Part shown: positions 11,571 through 19,772 of the stretch, in pieces
Layout of the letters: every line of letters begins with the position of its first letter
Numbering within the stretch: position 1 is the stretch's first letter
Source of the DNA: Dyadobacter jiangsuensis
GTDB lineage: Bacteria > Bacteroidota > Bacteroidia > Cytophagales > Spirosomataceae
NCBI RefSeq assembly: GCF_003014695.1
Contig: NZ_PYAS01000002.1
Span: 1 to 64,000 of the forward strand
Length of the DNA: 64,000 bases
Direction of reading: 5' to 3'
Translations under genes and position numbers: made by a program
The notes under the pieces: generated by a model
Database searches by the model: none
What the model was told of the DNA's origin: nothing
Seen by the model: the letters and a program-made list of their open reading frames with translations, nothing else

Positions 11571-11792
11571 ATGTACTGGACTCTCGAACTCGCATCGTAC
11601 CTTGAAGATGCTCCCTGGCCAGCTACCAAAGACGAGCTAATTGACTTTGCAATCAGAACAGGCGCTCCGTTAGAAGTAGTTGAAAACCTTCAGGAGCTTG
11701 AAGATGATGGGCAGCCTTATGAAAGCATTGAAGAGATTTGGCCCGACTATCCCACGAAAGACGATTTCTTTTTCAACGAAGACGAATACTAA
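11571..11792 (+). CDS. DUF2795 domain-containing small acidic protein
   Basis: A 73-residue protein with a very acidic C-terminal half (DFFFNEDEY end) and an N-terminal block, YWTLELASYLEDAPWPATKD, followed by ELIDFAIRTGAPLEVVENLQEL. That block is the DUF2795 pattern, a small helical domain of unknown function that is widespread in Bacteroidota. The -7 element TACTTTTG (11526-11533) lies about 40 bases upstream, but no clear -33 box is at the right distance. A strong terminator follows, so it is a monocistronic, probably well-expressed gene. Confidence 0.85.
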   Translation: MYWTLELASYLEDAPWPATKDELIDFAIRTGAPLEVVENLQELEDDGQPYESIEEIWPDYPTKDDFFFNEDEY

Positions 11793-11796
11793 ATGC

Positions 11797-11825
11797 AAAC
11801 GGCACTCTATCGGTGCCGTTTTTTT
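11797..11825 (+). terminator. Terminator after the DUF2795 gene
   Basis: AAACGGCAC (11797-11805) pairs perfectly with GTGCCGTTT (11813-11821) over a 7-base loop and is followed by more T residues. It starts five bases after the stop codon. Confidence 0.85.
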
Positions 11826-11981
11826 ATGATATATGGTCCGCTTTTTTTACGTGACTCGCTCCCCATAATTTTTTAAATCTGACAAAAGGAATGTAAATTG
11901 TTAGCGTTAACAAATGAGGAGGACGAGGTAAGTTACCGAAAGTGATTTAGTCATAACTCATAATTTATCCATTCCAACCCG

Positions 11982-12635
11982 ATGGAGCTTCGATTGTTGA
12001 AAGAGCTGGTTAAGAAAGGTGAGGGGGAACATCTGGAATTCAAACTGAAATCCAATCACCCCGAGAAGATCGTCCGCGAAGTGGTTGCTTTCGCAAATTC
12101 AGGTGGCGGTAAGCTGCTGGTCGGAGTGGGTGACGACAAGACCATCAAGGGCCTTAAAGATGCCGAGGAGGATGAATACACGCTCTCTCGCGCCATCGAC
12201 AAGTACATTTATCCCAAAATCAGTTTTAAAAAGGAGCGCGTGGCCATCACGCCCGATCGCGATGTGCTTGTGCTGACAATCCCGCGCAGCGTCGATAAGC
12301 CGCATTATGTGGTGGATGACACGGGTGCGAAGCAGGCGTACATCCGCGTGGAGGACAAATCGATCCAGGCGAGCCGCGAAATGAAGGAAATCATGCGCCG
12401 GGGCCGCGGCGAGCGGGACGTCAGTTTTCAGTATGGGGAAAAGGAAGAAAAACTGATGAAGCTGCTCGACGAAAAGGAGTCGGTGACGGTGGATTTGTTC
12501 GCGACGGTGGCGGGCATTCCCCGGAAAATGGCTTCCAACACATTGGTAGTGATGGTGCTGGCCCGGATCCTCGAAGTGCACCCGCACGAAATGATCGACA
12601 AATTTACCATGTCGATGGCTTATCAGTCGAGCTAG
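11982..12635 (+). CDS. AlbA_2 (Schlafen-like) domain protein
   Basis: 217 residues. The start E-x-LEFK (HLEFKLKSN), then VVAFANSGGGKLLVGVGDD, is the AlbA_2 pattern, a putative nucleic-acid or ATP-binding domain. It covers about residues 1-120 and ends with AYIRVEDKSIQASREM. The last 70 residues look like a winged-helix domain (LLDEKESVTVDLFATVAGIP). Proteins of this type are often called transcriptional regulators without proof. Its last 32 bases overlap the end of the CLC gene on the opposite strand. The role is unknown. Confidence 0.8.
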   Translation: MELRLLKELVKKGEGEHLEFKLKSNHPEKIVREVVAFANSGGGKLLVGVGDDKTIKGLKDAEEDEYTLSRAIDKYIYPKISFKKERVAITPDRDVLVLTIPRSVDKPHYVVDDTGAKQAYIRVEDKSIQASREMKEIMRRGRGERDVSFQYGEKEEKLMKLLDEKESVTVDLFATVAGIPRKMASNTLVVMVLARILEVHPHEMIDKFTMSMAYQSS

Positions 12636-13893
12636 TTTTAGGCCCGCCGTAAACTTGCGAACGATAAATACTCGTGTGACCCGACAGGAGATACGAGACC
12701 ACGCAAGCTATGGCCACAAAAACGCCGCATTCGCTCCCGAACAGTTCGATGCCCATTAGTATGCAGGCAAGCGGGGTATTGGTAGCGCCTGCAAACACTG
12801 CTACGAAGCCCATTCCGGCTAGTAATCCCATCGGAAGCGGGATGAAATACGATAATGCATTGCCCAACGCAGCGCCGATGAAGAATAGCGGCGTGACTTC
12901 CCCCCCTTTGAACCCTGCGCTGAGCGTGATGATGGTGAAAATGATTTTTAATGCAAAATCATACGGGGCCAGCTGCGTTGTAAATGACTCCACAATCACC
13001 GGAACACCCAAGCCAATATAACGCGTTCCGATCAGCCACACGCCTACCGAGACGATTATCCCGCCGACCACCGGCCGCAACGGTGGATAAGCAATGTATT
13101 GTTTGAATTGCTGGGAGCAAAAATGAATGGTTTTACTGAAAGCCGCCGCTATCATGCCGAATGCTATTCCCGCAAGAATGGCGTAAATAATATTGATAAA
13201 CGACATTTCAGGAATGACCGGAATGTGGTAATGCGTGTGTTTTACCTGCCACAAATCGGTAACAAGGCTTGCAATGATAGCGGAAGCAAATGCAGGGAAA
13301 ATGGCGTCGTATTTTAATCTTCCTATCAAAAATACCTCCAAACCAAATATCGCTCCGGCCAGCGGAGTTCCGAAAACCGACCCGAAACCGGCGCTGATAG
13401 CCGAAATGAGCAGGATTTTGCGGTCATAGGCATTCAGTTTGCATATTTTACTGAATTGCTCGCCAATGGCTCCGGCCATTTGCAGTGCGGTTCCCTCGCG
13501 CCCCGCCGACCCTCCGAACAAATGCGTGGTAACCGTTCCGAGCAACACAAAAGGTGCCATTCTGAACCGGATGAACTCCTTTGGGTCGTGAATCGTCTCG
13601 ATGAGCAGGTTGTTTCCCCGCTCAACTTCCCTGCCGAAATAGTGGTAAAGCAAGCCGATCGCAAATCCGGCGACGGGCAATAGCCAGATGATCCAGGCAT
13701 TGGATTCCCTCACATTGGTGGCCCAATCGAGTGAAACAAGGAAAAAAGCGGAAGCTGAACCGATAAATGCGCCTATTACGGAGCAAATAACCAGCCATTT
13801 TACAATGTATAATGTAGAAGGGAATCGCTTGTTAACGTCGGAAAGCCGGCCTAAAAATGTGTTGGAGTTACCTGATGGTTTTTGAGCGGACAT
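12604..13893 (-). CDS. CLC-family anion channel/transporter, probably CLC-F fluoride exporter
   Basis: A 429-residue protein with about ten hydrophobic segments. Visible CLC signatures: GGSAGREGTALQMAG (with GREGT at 131-135, gating Glu133) and GSVFGTPLAGAIFGLE, then GGEVTPLFFIGAALG. The anion-site loop reads ERGNNLL (GNNLL at about 93-97) instead of the GSGIP of chloride-type CLCs. Asn or Met at this site and GREGT instead of GREGP are known features of the fluoride-proton antiporter subgroup CLC-F. The call is supported by the riboswitch-like leader at 13928-13981. It is predicted to export fluoride from the cytoplasm. Its 3' end overlaps the AlbA_2 gene by 32 bases. Confidence 0.88.
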   Translation of the reverse strand: MSAQKPSGNSNTFLGRLSDVNKRFPSTLYIVKWLVICSVIGAFIGSASAFFLVSLDWATNVRESNAWIIWLLPVAGFAIGLLYHYFGREVERGNNLLIETIHDPKEFIRFRMAPFVLLGTVTTHLFGGSAGREGTALQMAGAIGEQFSKICKLNAYDRKILLISAISAGFGSVFGTPLAGAIFGLEVFLIGRLKYDAIFPAFASAIIASLVTDLWQVKHTHYHIPVIPEMSFINIIYAILAGIAFGMIAAAFSKTIHFCSQQFKQYIAYPPLRPVVGGIIVSVGVWLIGTRYIGLGVPVIVESFTTQLAPYDFALKIIFTIITLSAGFKGGEVTPLFFIGAALGNALSYFIPLPMGLLAGMGFVAVFAGATNTPLACILMGIELFGSECGVFVAIACVVSYLLSGHTSIYRSQVYGGPKTSSTDKPSTW

Positions 13894-13927
13894 AGTAATA
13901 CCTGGTGATAATGAGCATTTTTCGTTA

Positions 13928-13981
13928 TACCAGGCGCCATCAGCTTTTTAGGGCGGTTAAATAGGAAGACACCATTTCCTT
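13928..13981 (-). promoter_or_regulatory. Fluoride riboswitch (crcB motif) upstream of the CLC gene
   Basis: Read on the minus strand, the leader contains GGAAATGGTGTCTTCC (13964-13979), then TTAACCGCC (13953-13961) and GCTGATGGCGCCTGG (13930-13944). These match the fluoride riboswitch consensus: a GAUGG-like loop with a closing stem, a pseudoknot-forming CCGCC, and the highly conserved UGAUGGCGCCU end. The distance to the ATG at 13893 is about 35 bases. The control is probably on translation or termination; I could not fold it. Confidence 0.85.
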
Positions 13982-13986
13982 TTTTG

Positions 13987-13994
13987 CAAAAATA
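13987..13994 (-). promoter_or_regulatory. Bacteroidota -7 element for the fluoride-responsive CLC transcript
   Basis: On the minus strand this reads TATTTTTG, matching TANNTTTG. It lies six bases before the riboswitch begins, so the RNA would start almost exactly at the aptamer. The expected TTTG box 19-21 bases upstream is only approximate. Confidence 0.5.
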
Positions 13995-14071
13995 GCAAAA
14001 AATCTACGTGTAAAAATAAATCGCCAACGCCCGCAGGCATTGACGATTTGAAAGAGCTCGACTTTCGGTGA

Positions 14072-14431
14072 TCAGAATGGCAGATCGTCCGATTCGTCTT
14101 CGGTGAAAGTGGTTACCGGAGGCAGTGGTGCGCCGCCCGCATTGTAACCGGCATTACCACCACTAGCACCTGCTTTCTCTACTTTCCATGCGCGTACTTC
14201 CGTGTACCAGCGGGAGTTGTATTCACGGCTTTCCACGTCGATGGAAGCGGTTACTGAGTCGTTCACTTGCAGGTTAGCCTGGTCAATTTTGTCTCCCCAA
14301 AGTGAAATACACACTTTTTTAGGGTATTGAGAAGGTATTTCAAGAATGAATTCCTGCTTGCGCCACATTCCGTTTTTTCCCTGGCCGGTAACTTCCGGCA
14401 GCAATGAAATGACTGTTCCTGATACTTCCAT
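14072..14431 (-). CDS. DUF3127 OB-fold protein with SSB-like C-terminal tail
   Basis: A 119-residue protein. MEVSGTVISLLPEVTGQGK, then WRKQEFILEIPSQYPKKVCI and SLWGDKID, and finally SREYNSRWYTEVRAWKVEK are the conserved blocks of DUF3127, a predicted single-strand-binding OB fold from Bacteroidota. The end, DESDDLPF, is the acidic tail by which bacterial SSB proteins dock partner enzymes. This suggests a DNA-binding accessory role, not replicative SSB itself. It stands alone between the CLC leader and the sulfur-amino-acid gene. Confidence 0.85.
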   Translation of the reverse strand: MEVSGTVISLLPEVTGQGKNGMWRKQEFILEIPSQYPKKVCISLWGDKIDQANLQVNDSVTASIDVESREYNSRWYTEVRAWKVEKAGASGGNAGYNAGGAPLPPVTTFTEDESDDLPF

Positions 14432-14510
14432 TGATAATATGTTTTTTTAGTGTCGTTTCAAAAATGGTTCCAAAAGTAAGGTTTTTGACCGTCGATTGCA
14501 ACGCTGATTG

Positions 14511-15656
14511 CTAATCGGTGCCGATGGCCTGGTCGAGATCGGCTATAAGATCTTCTACATCTTCTATGCCTACGCTGAGGCGTATCAACGTGTCTTTCAG
14601 GCCTATTTTTAATCGTTCCTCACGCGGCATGCCCCCGTGCGACATGCTTGCGGGGTGCGTACAAAGCGATTCTACGCCGCCGAGCGATTCCCCCAATGCA
14701 AAAACCTCCATTCGTTCCATCGTACGGACGGCTTTTTCATAGCTGTCGTCTTTCAGCTCAAAAGACACCACGCCGCCGAAACCTCGCATTTGTGCAGCAG
14801 CCAGTTCGTGCCCCGGGTGATCGGGCAGGCCGGGGTAATAGACCTTCCCGACTTTGGGATGGGCAGCGAGCCAGACTGCCACCTGCCCGGCATTCTCGCA
14901 ATGCCGCTGCATTCTTAAGTGCAATGTTTTAATTCCCCTTAACACCAAAAAGCAATCCTGGGGACCGGGTACCGCACCACTGGCATTCTGGATGAATTTC
15001 AATTGAGCAGCCAGCTCGTCATCGCTCGTGATTAAGGCGCCCATTACCGTGTCTGAGTGGCCGCCCAGGTATTTCGTGACCGAATGCATGACGATATCGG
15101 CTCCAAGATCCAGCGGGTTTTGCAGGTAGGGCGATGCAAACGTGTTATCTACGCAGGTTAACACACCCCGTTGTTTACAAACCTGGGCAATTTGTCCAAT
15201 ATCGATGATTTTCAGCAATGGATTGGTGGGCGTTTCCAGCCAGACGAGCTTCGTGTTTCCCGATAGCAGCCGATCGATTTCACTGACTTCTTCAATATCC
15301 ACAAACTTGAAAATGAGTCCCAGCGGCTCGAAAATGCGCTTCATGAGGCGGTAGGTGCCGCCATAGATGTCGCTGGGAGCGATGATCTCGTCGCCGGGTT
15401 TGAAAAGTTTCAGAACTGCGTCCGTAGCTGCGAGGCCGGAGGCGTAACAAATGCCGTGCTTGCCATTTTCAAGGGCAGCCAATGCTTTTTGCAATGCCGT
15501 GCGTGTGGGGTTGCTGCTGCGGGCGTATTCATAGCCTTTGTGCTTGCCAGGGCTTTCCTGAACGTAGGTGGAGGTTTGGTAAATCGGCGTCATAATGGCA
15601 CCGGTACTCGGGTCCGGCTCGACACCGGCGTGTATGGCTTTGGTGGCAAATTTCAT
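14511..15656 (-). CDS. metB: Cystathionine gamma-synthase/lyase family PLP enzyme
   Basis: 381 residues of the Cys/Met metabolism PLP-dependent family. [11 protein letters not shown] at about 42-52 and the PLP lysine in [11 protein letters not shown] (Lys195) are diagnostic. The end [20 protein letters not shown] fits synthases and lyases of this group; the two cannot be safely separated by eye. It makes or breaks cystathionine in methionine/cysteine metabolism. The ATG at 15656 ([11 protein letters not shown]) is preferred over an in-frame codon at 15686 that adds ten non-conserved residues. It stands as a single gene, with an inverted repeat just upstream. Confidence 0.9.
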   Translation of the reverse strand: MKFATKAIHAGVEPDPSTGAIMTPIYQTSTYVQESPGKHKGYEYARSSNPTRTALQKALAALENGKHGICYASGLAATDAVLKLFKPGDEIIAPSDIYGGTYRLMKRIFEPLGLIFKFVDIEEVSEIDRLLSGNTKLVWLETPTNPLLKIIDIGQIAQVCKQRGVLTCVDNTFASPYLQNPLDLGADIVMHSVTKYLGGHSDTVMGALITSDDELAAQLKFIQNASGAVPGPQDCFLVLRGIKTLHLRMQRHCENAGQVAVWLAAHPKVGKVYYPGLPDHPGHELAAAQMRGFGGVVSFELKDDSYEKAVRTMERMEVFALGESLGGVESLCTHPASMSHGGMPREERLKIGLKDTLIRLSVGIEDVEDLIADLDQAIGTD

Positions 15657-15671
15657 TTTTAGCTTTGAAAA

Positions 15672-15733
15672 TTGCCACGAAGACACTAATTATCACGAAT
15701 GTAACTTAGAGCTTCTTCGTGCCTTCGTGGCAT
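15672..15733. repeat. Inverted GCCACGAAG repeat upstream of metB
   Basis: GCCACGAAGACAC at 15674-15686 pairs with GTGCCTTCGTGGC at 15719-15731 with one mismatch, separated by 32 bases that contain a further CACGAA. It lies between divergent genes, in a 166-base gap. GCCACGAAG-type repeats recur in Bacteroidota intergenic regions, as I recall. It is too far from any stop to be an obvious terminator. Confidence 0.6.
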
Positions 15734-15822
15734 AAAAAATATATTACTACAAAAGCAAGTTCACAAAAACCTTTTGTCAAAACAACTGGTTATTCAATTA
15801 GAAAAAGTAAAGCAGATTAGCC

Positions 15823-16509
15823 TTGGAAACGTCTACACCAAAAAGATTCTCACTTCCGGTCGTCGTAAGCCTATTGATGACGATCGTGCCATTGGTGACG
15901 ACCTCTATCATAACGGCGTGGGCTATCAATCATGAAAAAATCCTCCGTGAGCTGCCGATAGAATGGTGGCTGGGTGTGACGGTACTGCTTACCCTGGCCT
16001 CCGCCTCCGCACTCACACCACCTACATTCCTGGCATTGGTATACGGTTACTTCCTCGGCTGGTCCTCGATCCCGATGCTTTTTGTATTGAACATCGGTGC
16101 AATCGCTATTATATATGTATCGGCGCATTTCCTGCATGCCGCTTCTGTGAGAAGTTACCTCATTCAGGTTTACCCGCAGGTGGGAACGTTGCTACGCCGG
16201 TTTTACAAAAATGAATTAAGGCTGATCTTTTTTGCCAAACTATCTCCCGTACTGCCGTTCGCCATTACCAACCTGTTTTTTGCGATGGCCGGCGCGCGTT
16301 TCAAACAAGTACTTACAGGCGGCACACTGGGTATGATCCCGCGGACCGTACTGGCCGTTTGGGCGGGCAAGGAAGCGCAGGATATCCGCTATTTGCTCGA
16401 ACATCCGAATGAAGGATTAGCGACCAAATTGGTGTTGATAGCCCTCATTGTGATATCTACCGTCGGCATCGGATATTTCTTCAAAGACAAGAGTACAGTA
16501 GAATCCTAG
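15823..16509 (+). CDS. TVP38/TMEM64 family membrane protein
   Basis: About 228 residues with five to six hydrophobic segments. The central region (ALTPPTFLALVYGYFLGW, then FFAKLSPVLPFAITNLFFA) matches the VTT/TVP38 domain of DedA-like proteins, thought to handle lipids or protons in the inner membrane. The start is a TTG at 15823, because an in-frame stop lies 12 bases upstream and the first ATG (15877) would cut into the first membrane helix. It is separated from the metB-type gene by a divergent gap. The role is inferred only at family level. Confidence 0.85.
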   Translation: METSTPKRFSLPVVVSLLMTIVPLVTTSIITAWAINHEKILRELPIEWWLGVTVLLTLASASALTPPTFLALVYGYFLGWSSIPMLFVLNIGAIAIIYVSAHFLHAASVRSYLIQVYPQVGTLLRRFYKNELRLIFFAKLSPVLPFAITNLFFAMAGARFKQVLTGGTLGMIPRTVLAVWAGKEAQDIRYLLEHPNEGLATKLVLIALIVISTVGIGYFFKDKSTVES

Positions 16510-16634
16510 GATGGTTTTTGATGGCGGGAACACTCCTTTGATAATATCGTACAATAATAGGCTACAAAACGCTACAAAACCATCGGCTTCATCCTGTTTC
16601 TTTGTGGTAAAGTTATAAATACCCGAAAAGTAGA

Positions 16635-18218
16635 ATGAAATCCTTACCTTTCATTGATCTCGTTATTGTGATTGCCTACCTGGCAGGGATGGTTGCCGTA
16701 GGGATTTACTTTTCAAGGAAAAATACCAATGCCGAGCAGTTTACCAAAGCGTCGGGCCGTATTCCCGGCTGGGCGATCGGTATTTCCATTTACGCGACTT
16801 TTTTGAGCAGCAATACTTTCCTCGGCGTACCGGGTAAGGCATTCGGAAGCAACTGGAGTTCCTTCGTTTTTAGTTTGTCGATGCCGTTGGCCGCGTGGGT
16901 TGCTACCAAGTTTTTTATTCCTTTTTACCGAAGTACCGGCGAAGTTTCAGCCTATACCCACCTCGAACACCGTTTCGGACCATGGGCGCGGACTTATGCC
17001 GTGGCTTGCTTCCTGCTCACGCAGCTCGCCCGCATGGGGTCGATTTTCTTCGGGATTGCACTGAGCTTGCAGGCGCTGACGGGCTATCCGATGTCCACCA
17101 TCATGGTAGTCGTGGGAATCTGCATTGTTCTGTACACGGTAATGGGCGGAATGGAGGCGGTAATCTGGACGGAAGTGGTACAGGGCGTGATTAAAACCAT
17201 TGGTGCGCTGGTGATACTTTACCTGGTCGTGTCGGGAGTTTCCGGCGGGATGCCGAGCATTATTGAGATCGGTAAGGCTAGTGACAAATTCAGCCTGGGC
17301 ACGCTGGCGCCTGATTTTACCACAGCCTCGTTTTGGGTGATATTACTGTACGGGTTTTTCATGAACCTGAATAACTTCGGGATGGACCAGAACTACGTGC
17401 AGCGGTACCACACAACATCGTCGGCAAAAGAAGCTGCCGGTTCGGTATGGCTTTGCGTGTACCTGTACGTGCCTGTGTCGCTGATATTCTTTTTATTAGG
17501 AACCTGTCTTTTTGCTTATTACCAGGGCAATCCGGAATTGCTGCAAACCATCAAAATGCAGGTAGCCGCCGAAAAACTGCCGGGAGGGACTTCGGACGCG
17601 GTTGCTAACCTTGCCGCGACACTCACGCCTGCCGACTATGGCGACAAAGTGATGCCGCATTTCATGGTTACCAAAGTGCCGGTAGGTTTGCTTGGACTGA
17701 TCATCGCCGCGATCATGTCGGCTGCAATGAGCACGATTAGCTCGGGAATGAATGCCTCGGCGACGGTTTTCTCCGTGGACATTTATCAGAAGTATATCAA
17801 ATCCGACCTCACACCGCAGCAATCACTGCGCCTGCTTTACATTGCCACGACCGCTTTCGGTTTGCTGGGGATGGTTACTGGGATTGCGATGATCGGCGTG
17901 AAAAGCGTGCTGGATGTGTGGTGGATGCTCTCGGGGATTTTTGCGGGCGGAATGCTCGGGTTGTTCCTGCTGGGTATGATCTCGAAAAGTACGAGAAACA
18001 CCGAGGCGCTTACAGCCACTATTATCGGGATTGTAGTGATTGTCTGGATGACATTTTCGACTCAGCTTCCCGACACCTATTCCTATTTGCGAAACCCGCT
18101 CCACCAGAACATGATCATGGTGGTCGGAACACTGACGATCTTTTTGGCCGGCGTGCTGCTTACCAGGCTGAGACGTAAACAACCGGTTGAAAAAGAGGTG
18201 CTTTTGCACAGTAAGTAA
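16635..18218 (+). CDS. Sodium:solute symporter family transporter
   Basis: 527 residues and about 13 predicted membrane helices. The first helix, LPFIDLVIVIAYLAGMVAVG, leads to the SSS signature region around SGRIPGWAIGISIYATFLSS. The family imports sugars, sialic acid, amino acids or vitamins with sodium. The next gene (68 bases downstream) is an N-acetylneuraminate lyase/DHDPS-type aldolase, which suggests the substrate feeds that enzyme, perhaps an acidic sugar such as a sialic acid or a keto-deoxy acid. No kinase or epimerase completes such a pathway here. Confidence 0.9.
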   Translation: MKSLPFIDLVIVIAYLAGMVAVGIYFSRKNTNAEQFTKASGRIPGWAIGISIYATFLSSNTFLGVPGKAFGSNWSSFVFSLSMPLAAWVATKFFIPFYRSTGEVSAYTHLEHRFGPWARTYAVACFLLTQLARMGSIFFGIALSLQALTGYPMSTIMVVVGICIVLYTVMGGMEAVIWTEVVQGVIKTIGALVILYLVVSGVSGGMPSIIEIGKASDKFSLGTLAPDFTTASFWVILLYGFFMNLNNFGMDQNYVQRYHTTSSAKEAAGSVWLCVYLYVPVSLIFFLLGTCLFAYYQGNPELLQTIKMQVAAEKLPGGTSDAVANLAATLTPADYGDKVMPHFMVTKVPVGLLGLIIAAIMSAAMSTISSGMNASATVFSVDIYQKYIKSDLTPQQSLRLLYIATTAFGLLGMVTGIAMIGVKSVLDVWWMLSGIFAGGMLGLFLLGMISKSTRNTEALTATIIGIVVIVWMTFSTQLPDTYSYLRNPLHQNMIMVVGTLTIFLAGVLLTRLRRKQPVEKEVLLHSK

Positions 18219-18286
18219 TTACGAGTCCGGTGTGTGAACCGGAATTTCAGAAGGATTTTTCTTATTAGTATTTAAAACCATACACG

Positions 18287-19267
18287 ATGTCATCTGTAAC
18301 GTCTTCCGCCGCGTCGTTGCCGCAAGGCTTCATTCCTGTCATGCTTACCCCTTTCCTGGAAACCGGCGAGGTGGATTATGAAGGATTAAAAGCATTGACG
18401 GACTTGTACCTTGAAGCGGGTGCAGCGGGGCTGTTTGCCAACTGTCTTTCAAGCGAAATGTACGAGTTATCGGTGGAAGAGCGGTTGAAAGTGACGCGCA
18501 CGGTAGTGGAACACACAGCAGGTCGCGTGCCCGTTGTTGCGACAGGAACCTTCGGAGGACCAATCCCGGAGCAGGCGCAGTTCGTTAAACGTATATATGA
18601 TACCGGTGTGCAGGCGGTGATTGTAATTACCGGGCTGCTGGCGGACGAGGACGAATCGGATGAAGTATTTATCCAACGGGCAAAGGAGCTGATCAGCCTT
18701 ACTGCGGAGGTTCCGCTCGGTTTTTATGAATGTCCCGTGCCATACAAGAGGCTGATCAGTAGTGAAGTCCTCGCGGAGCTGCTGCCTTCGAATCGCATTA
18801 TCTATCATAAAGACACCTGCCTGGATATCGAAGAAGTCATTCGGAGAATCAAGGTGGCCGAAGGCTATCGCTTCGGGCTTTACGATGCTTACATGGTGAA
18901 TGCAACGGCCTCACTCAAAGCGGGCGCTGCCGGGCTGTCATGTATTCAGGGGAATATTTATCCGGAACTGATCGTCTGGATTTGCAAAAACTATAACAAT
19001 GCGGAGCGGCAGGAAGACGTGAAAGCGTTGCAATCGTTCTTCGTCGAGTCGATGGACATCGTGCATTCCGCCTATCCGATCATTGCAAAATATTGCCTCC
19101 AAAAAAGAGGTTTTCCCATCTCGACGTACACGCGCCGCGATGTGGGCGAGCTGACCGCCGATTTGCAGGAACGTGCCGACCAATTACTGGACGAAGTGGA
19201 CCGGATCCAAGCTGCGCTCGGAATTCCGAGTGTATTTAAAAAGGCTCTTGAAGTACCATTGAAATAA
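18287..19267 (+). CDS. Dihydrodipicolinate synthase/N-acetylneuraminate lyase family protein
   Basis: A 326-residue TIM-barrel aldolase of the DHDPS superfamily. The Schiff-base lysine is Lys175 in IIYHKDT and the proton-relay tyrosine is Tyr147 in GFYECP, both in the expected positions. The usual GTTGE loop near residue 50 is replaced by NCLSSEMYEL, so it is not a standard lysine-pathway DapA; a sugar-acid aldolase role is more likely. It follows the SSS symporter on the same strand and may metabolise its substrate. Confidence 0.88.
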   Translation: MSSVTSSAASLPQGFIPVMLTPFLETGEVDYEGLKALTDLYLEAGAAGLFANCLSSEMYELSVEERLKVTRTVVEHTAGRVPVVATGTFGGPIPEQAQFVKRIYDTGVQAVIVITGLLADEDESDEVFIQRAKELISLTAEVPLGFYECPVPYKRLISSEVLAELLPSNRIIYHKDTCLDIEEVIRRIKVAEGYRFGLYDAYMVNATASLKAGAAGLSCIQGNIYPELIVWICKNYNNAERQEDVKALQSFFVESMDIVHSAYPIIAKYCLQKRGFPISTYTRRDVGELTADLQERADQLLDEVDRIQAALGIPSVFKKALEVPLK

Positions 19268-19298
19268 CCCAATCGGATCAAACCCTAAATTTTGAGCT

Positions 19299-19622
19299 AT
19301 GACTTTTCCTAACCAGCAAATTTTGGATCGGGTAACCGAGGGGGATGAAGTTGCATTTACGCAACTCCGTTCATACTTCCATGTCGCTGCATTTAAATTT
19401 TGTGCCGTTCTCCTGAAAGACGAAACAGAGGCGGAGAATGTCATCAATTCCGTTTTCAATAAAATCTGGAACGAGCGGCTTGACTTACAGACCGAAGGTA
19501 ATTTCCAATCCTACCTTTTCAGCAGTCTCAAAGATCAGATTTTTGGGGAGATGCGAAAATACAGTGATCCCGCTGCACGTAAACAGTATCTAGATCGTAT
19601 ACAGTCGTTTCGCGCCAGCTAA
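19299..19622 (+). CDS. Sigma-70 region-2-only protein (ECF-like, region 4 missing)
   Basis: 107 residues. The text EGDEVAFTQLRSYFHVAAFK, then LLKDETEAENVINSVFNKIW and GNFQSYLFSSLKDQIFGEMR, is the core-binding and -10-recognising region 2 of ECF sigma factors. After FGEMRK the protein runs only about 20 more residues (DPAARKQYLDRIQSFRAS) and ends, so the helix-turn-helix region 4 is absent. About 150 downstream bases show no continuation in any frame. It may be a degraded sigma gene, or a regulator that binds core RNA polymerase without promoter recognition. It follows the aldolase gene by 31 bases. Confidence 0.75.
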   Translation: MTFPNQQILDRVTEGDEVAFTQLRSYFHVAAFKFCAVLLKDETEAENVINSVFNKIWNERLDLQTEGNFQSYLFSSLKDQIFGEMRKYSDPAARKQYLDRIQSFRAS

Positions 19623-19772
19623 TATGGCTGTCTAAGAATAGCAATATTAGTATTACACTATTTAATAGTATTTTTTTAGCATTTTGTCGATTGGACAGGA
19701 TGGATTATTAAAAAATTTTCTTTTAAATTGAGCAATGGCAGCCAACCTAAACCCTGCCAGCATTGATTTAAA

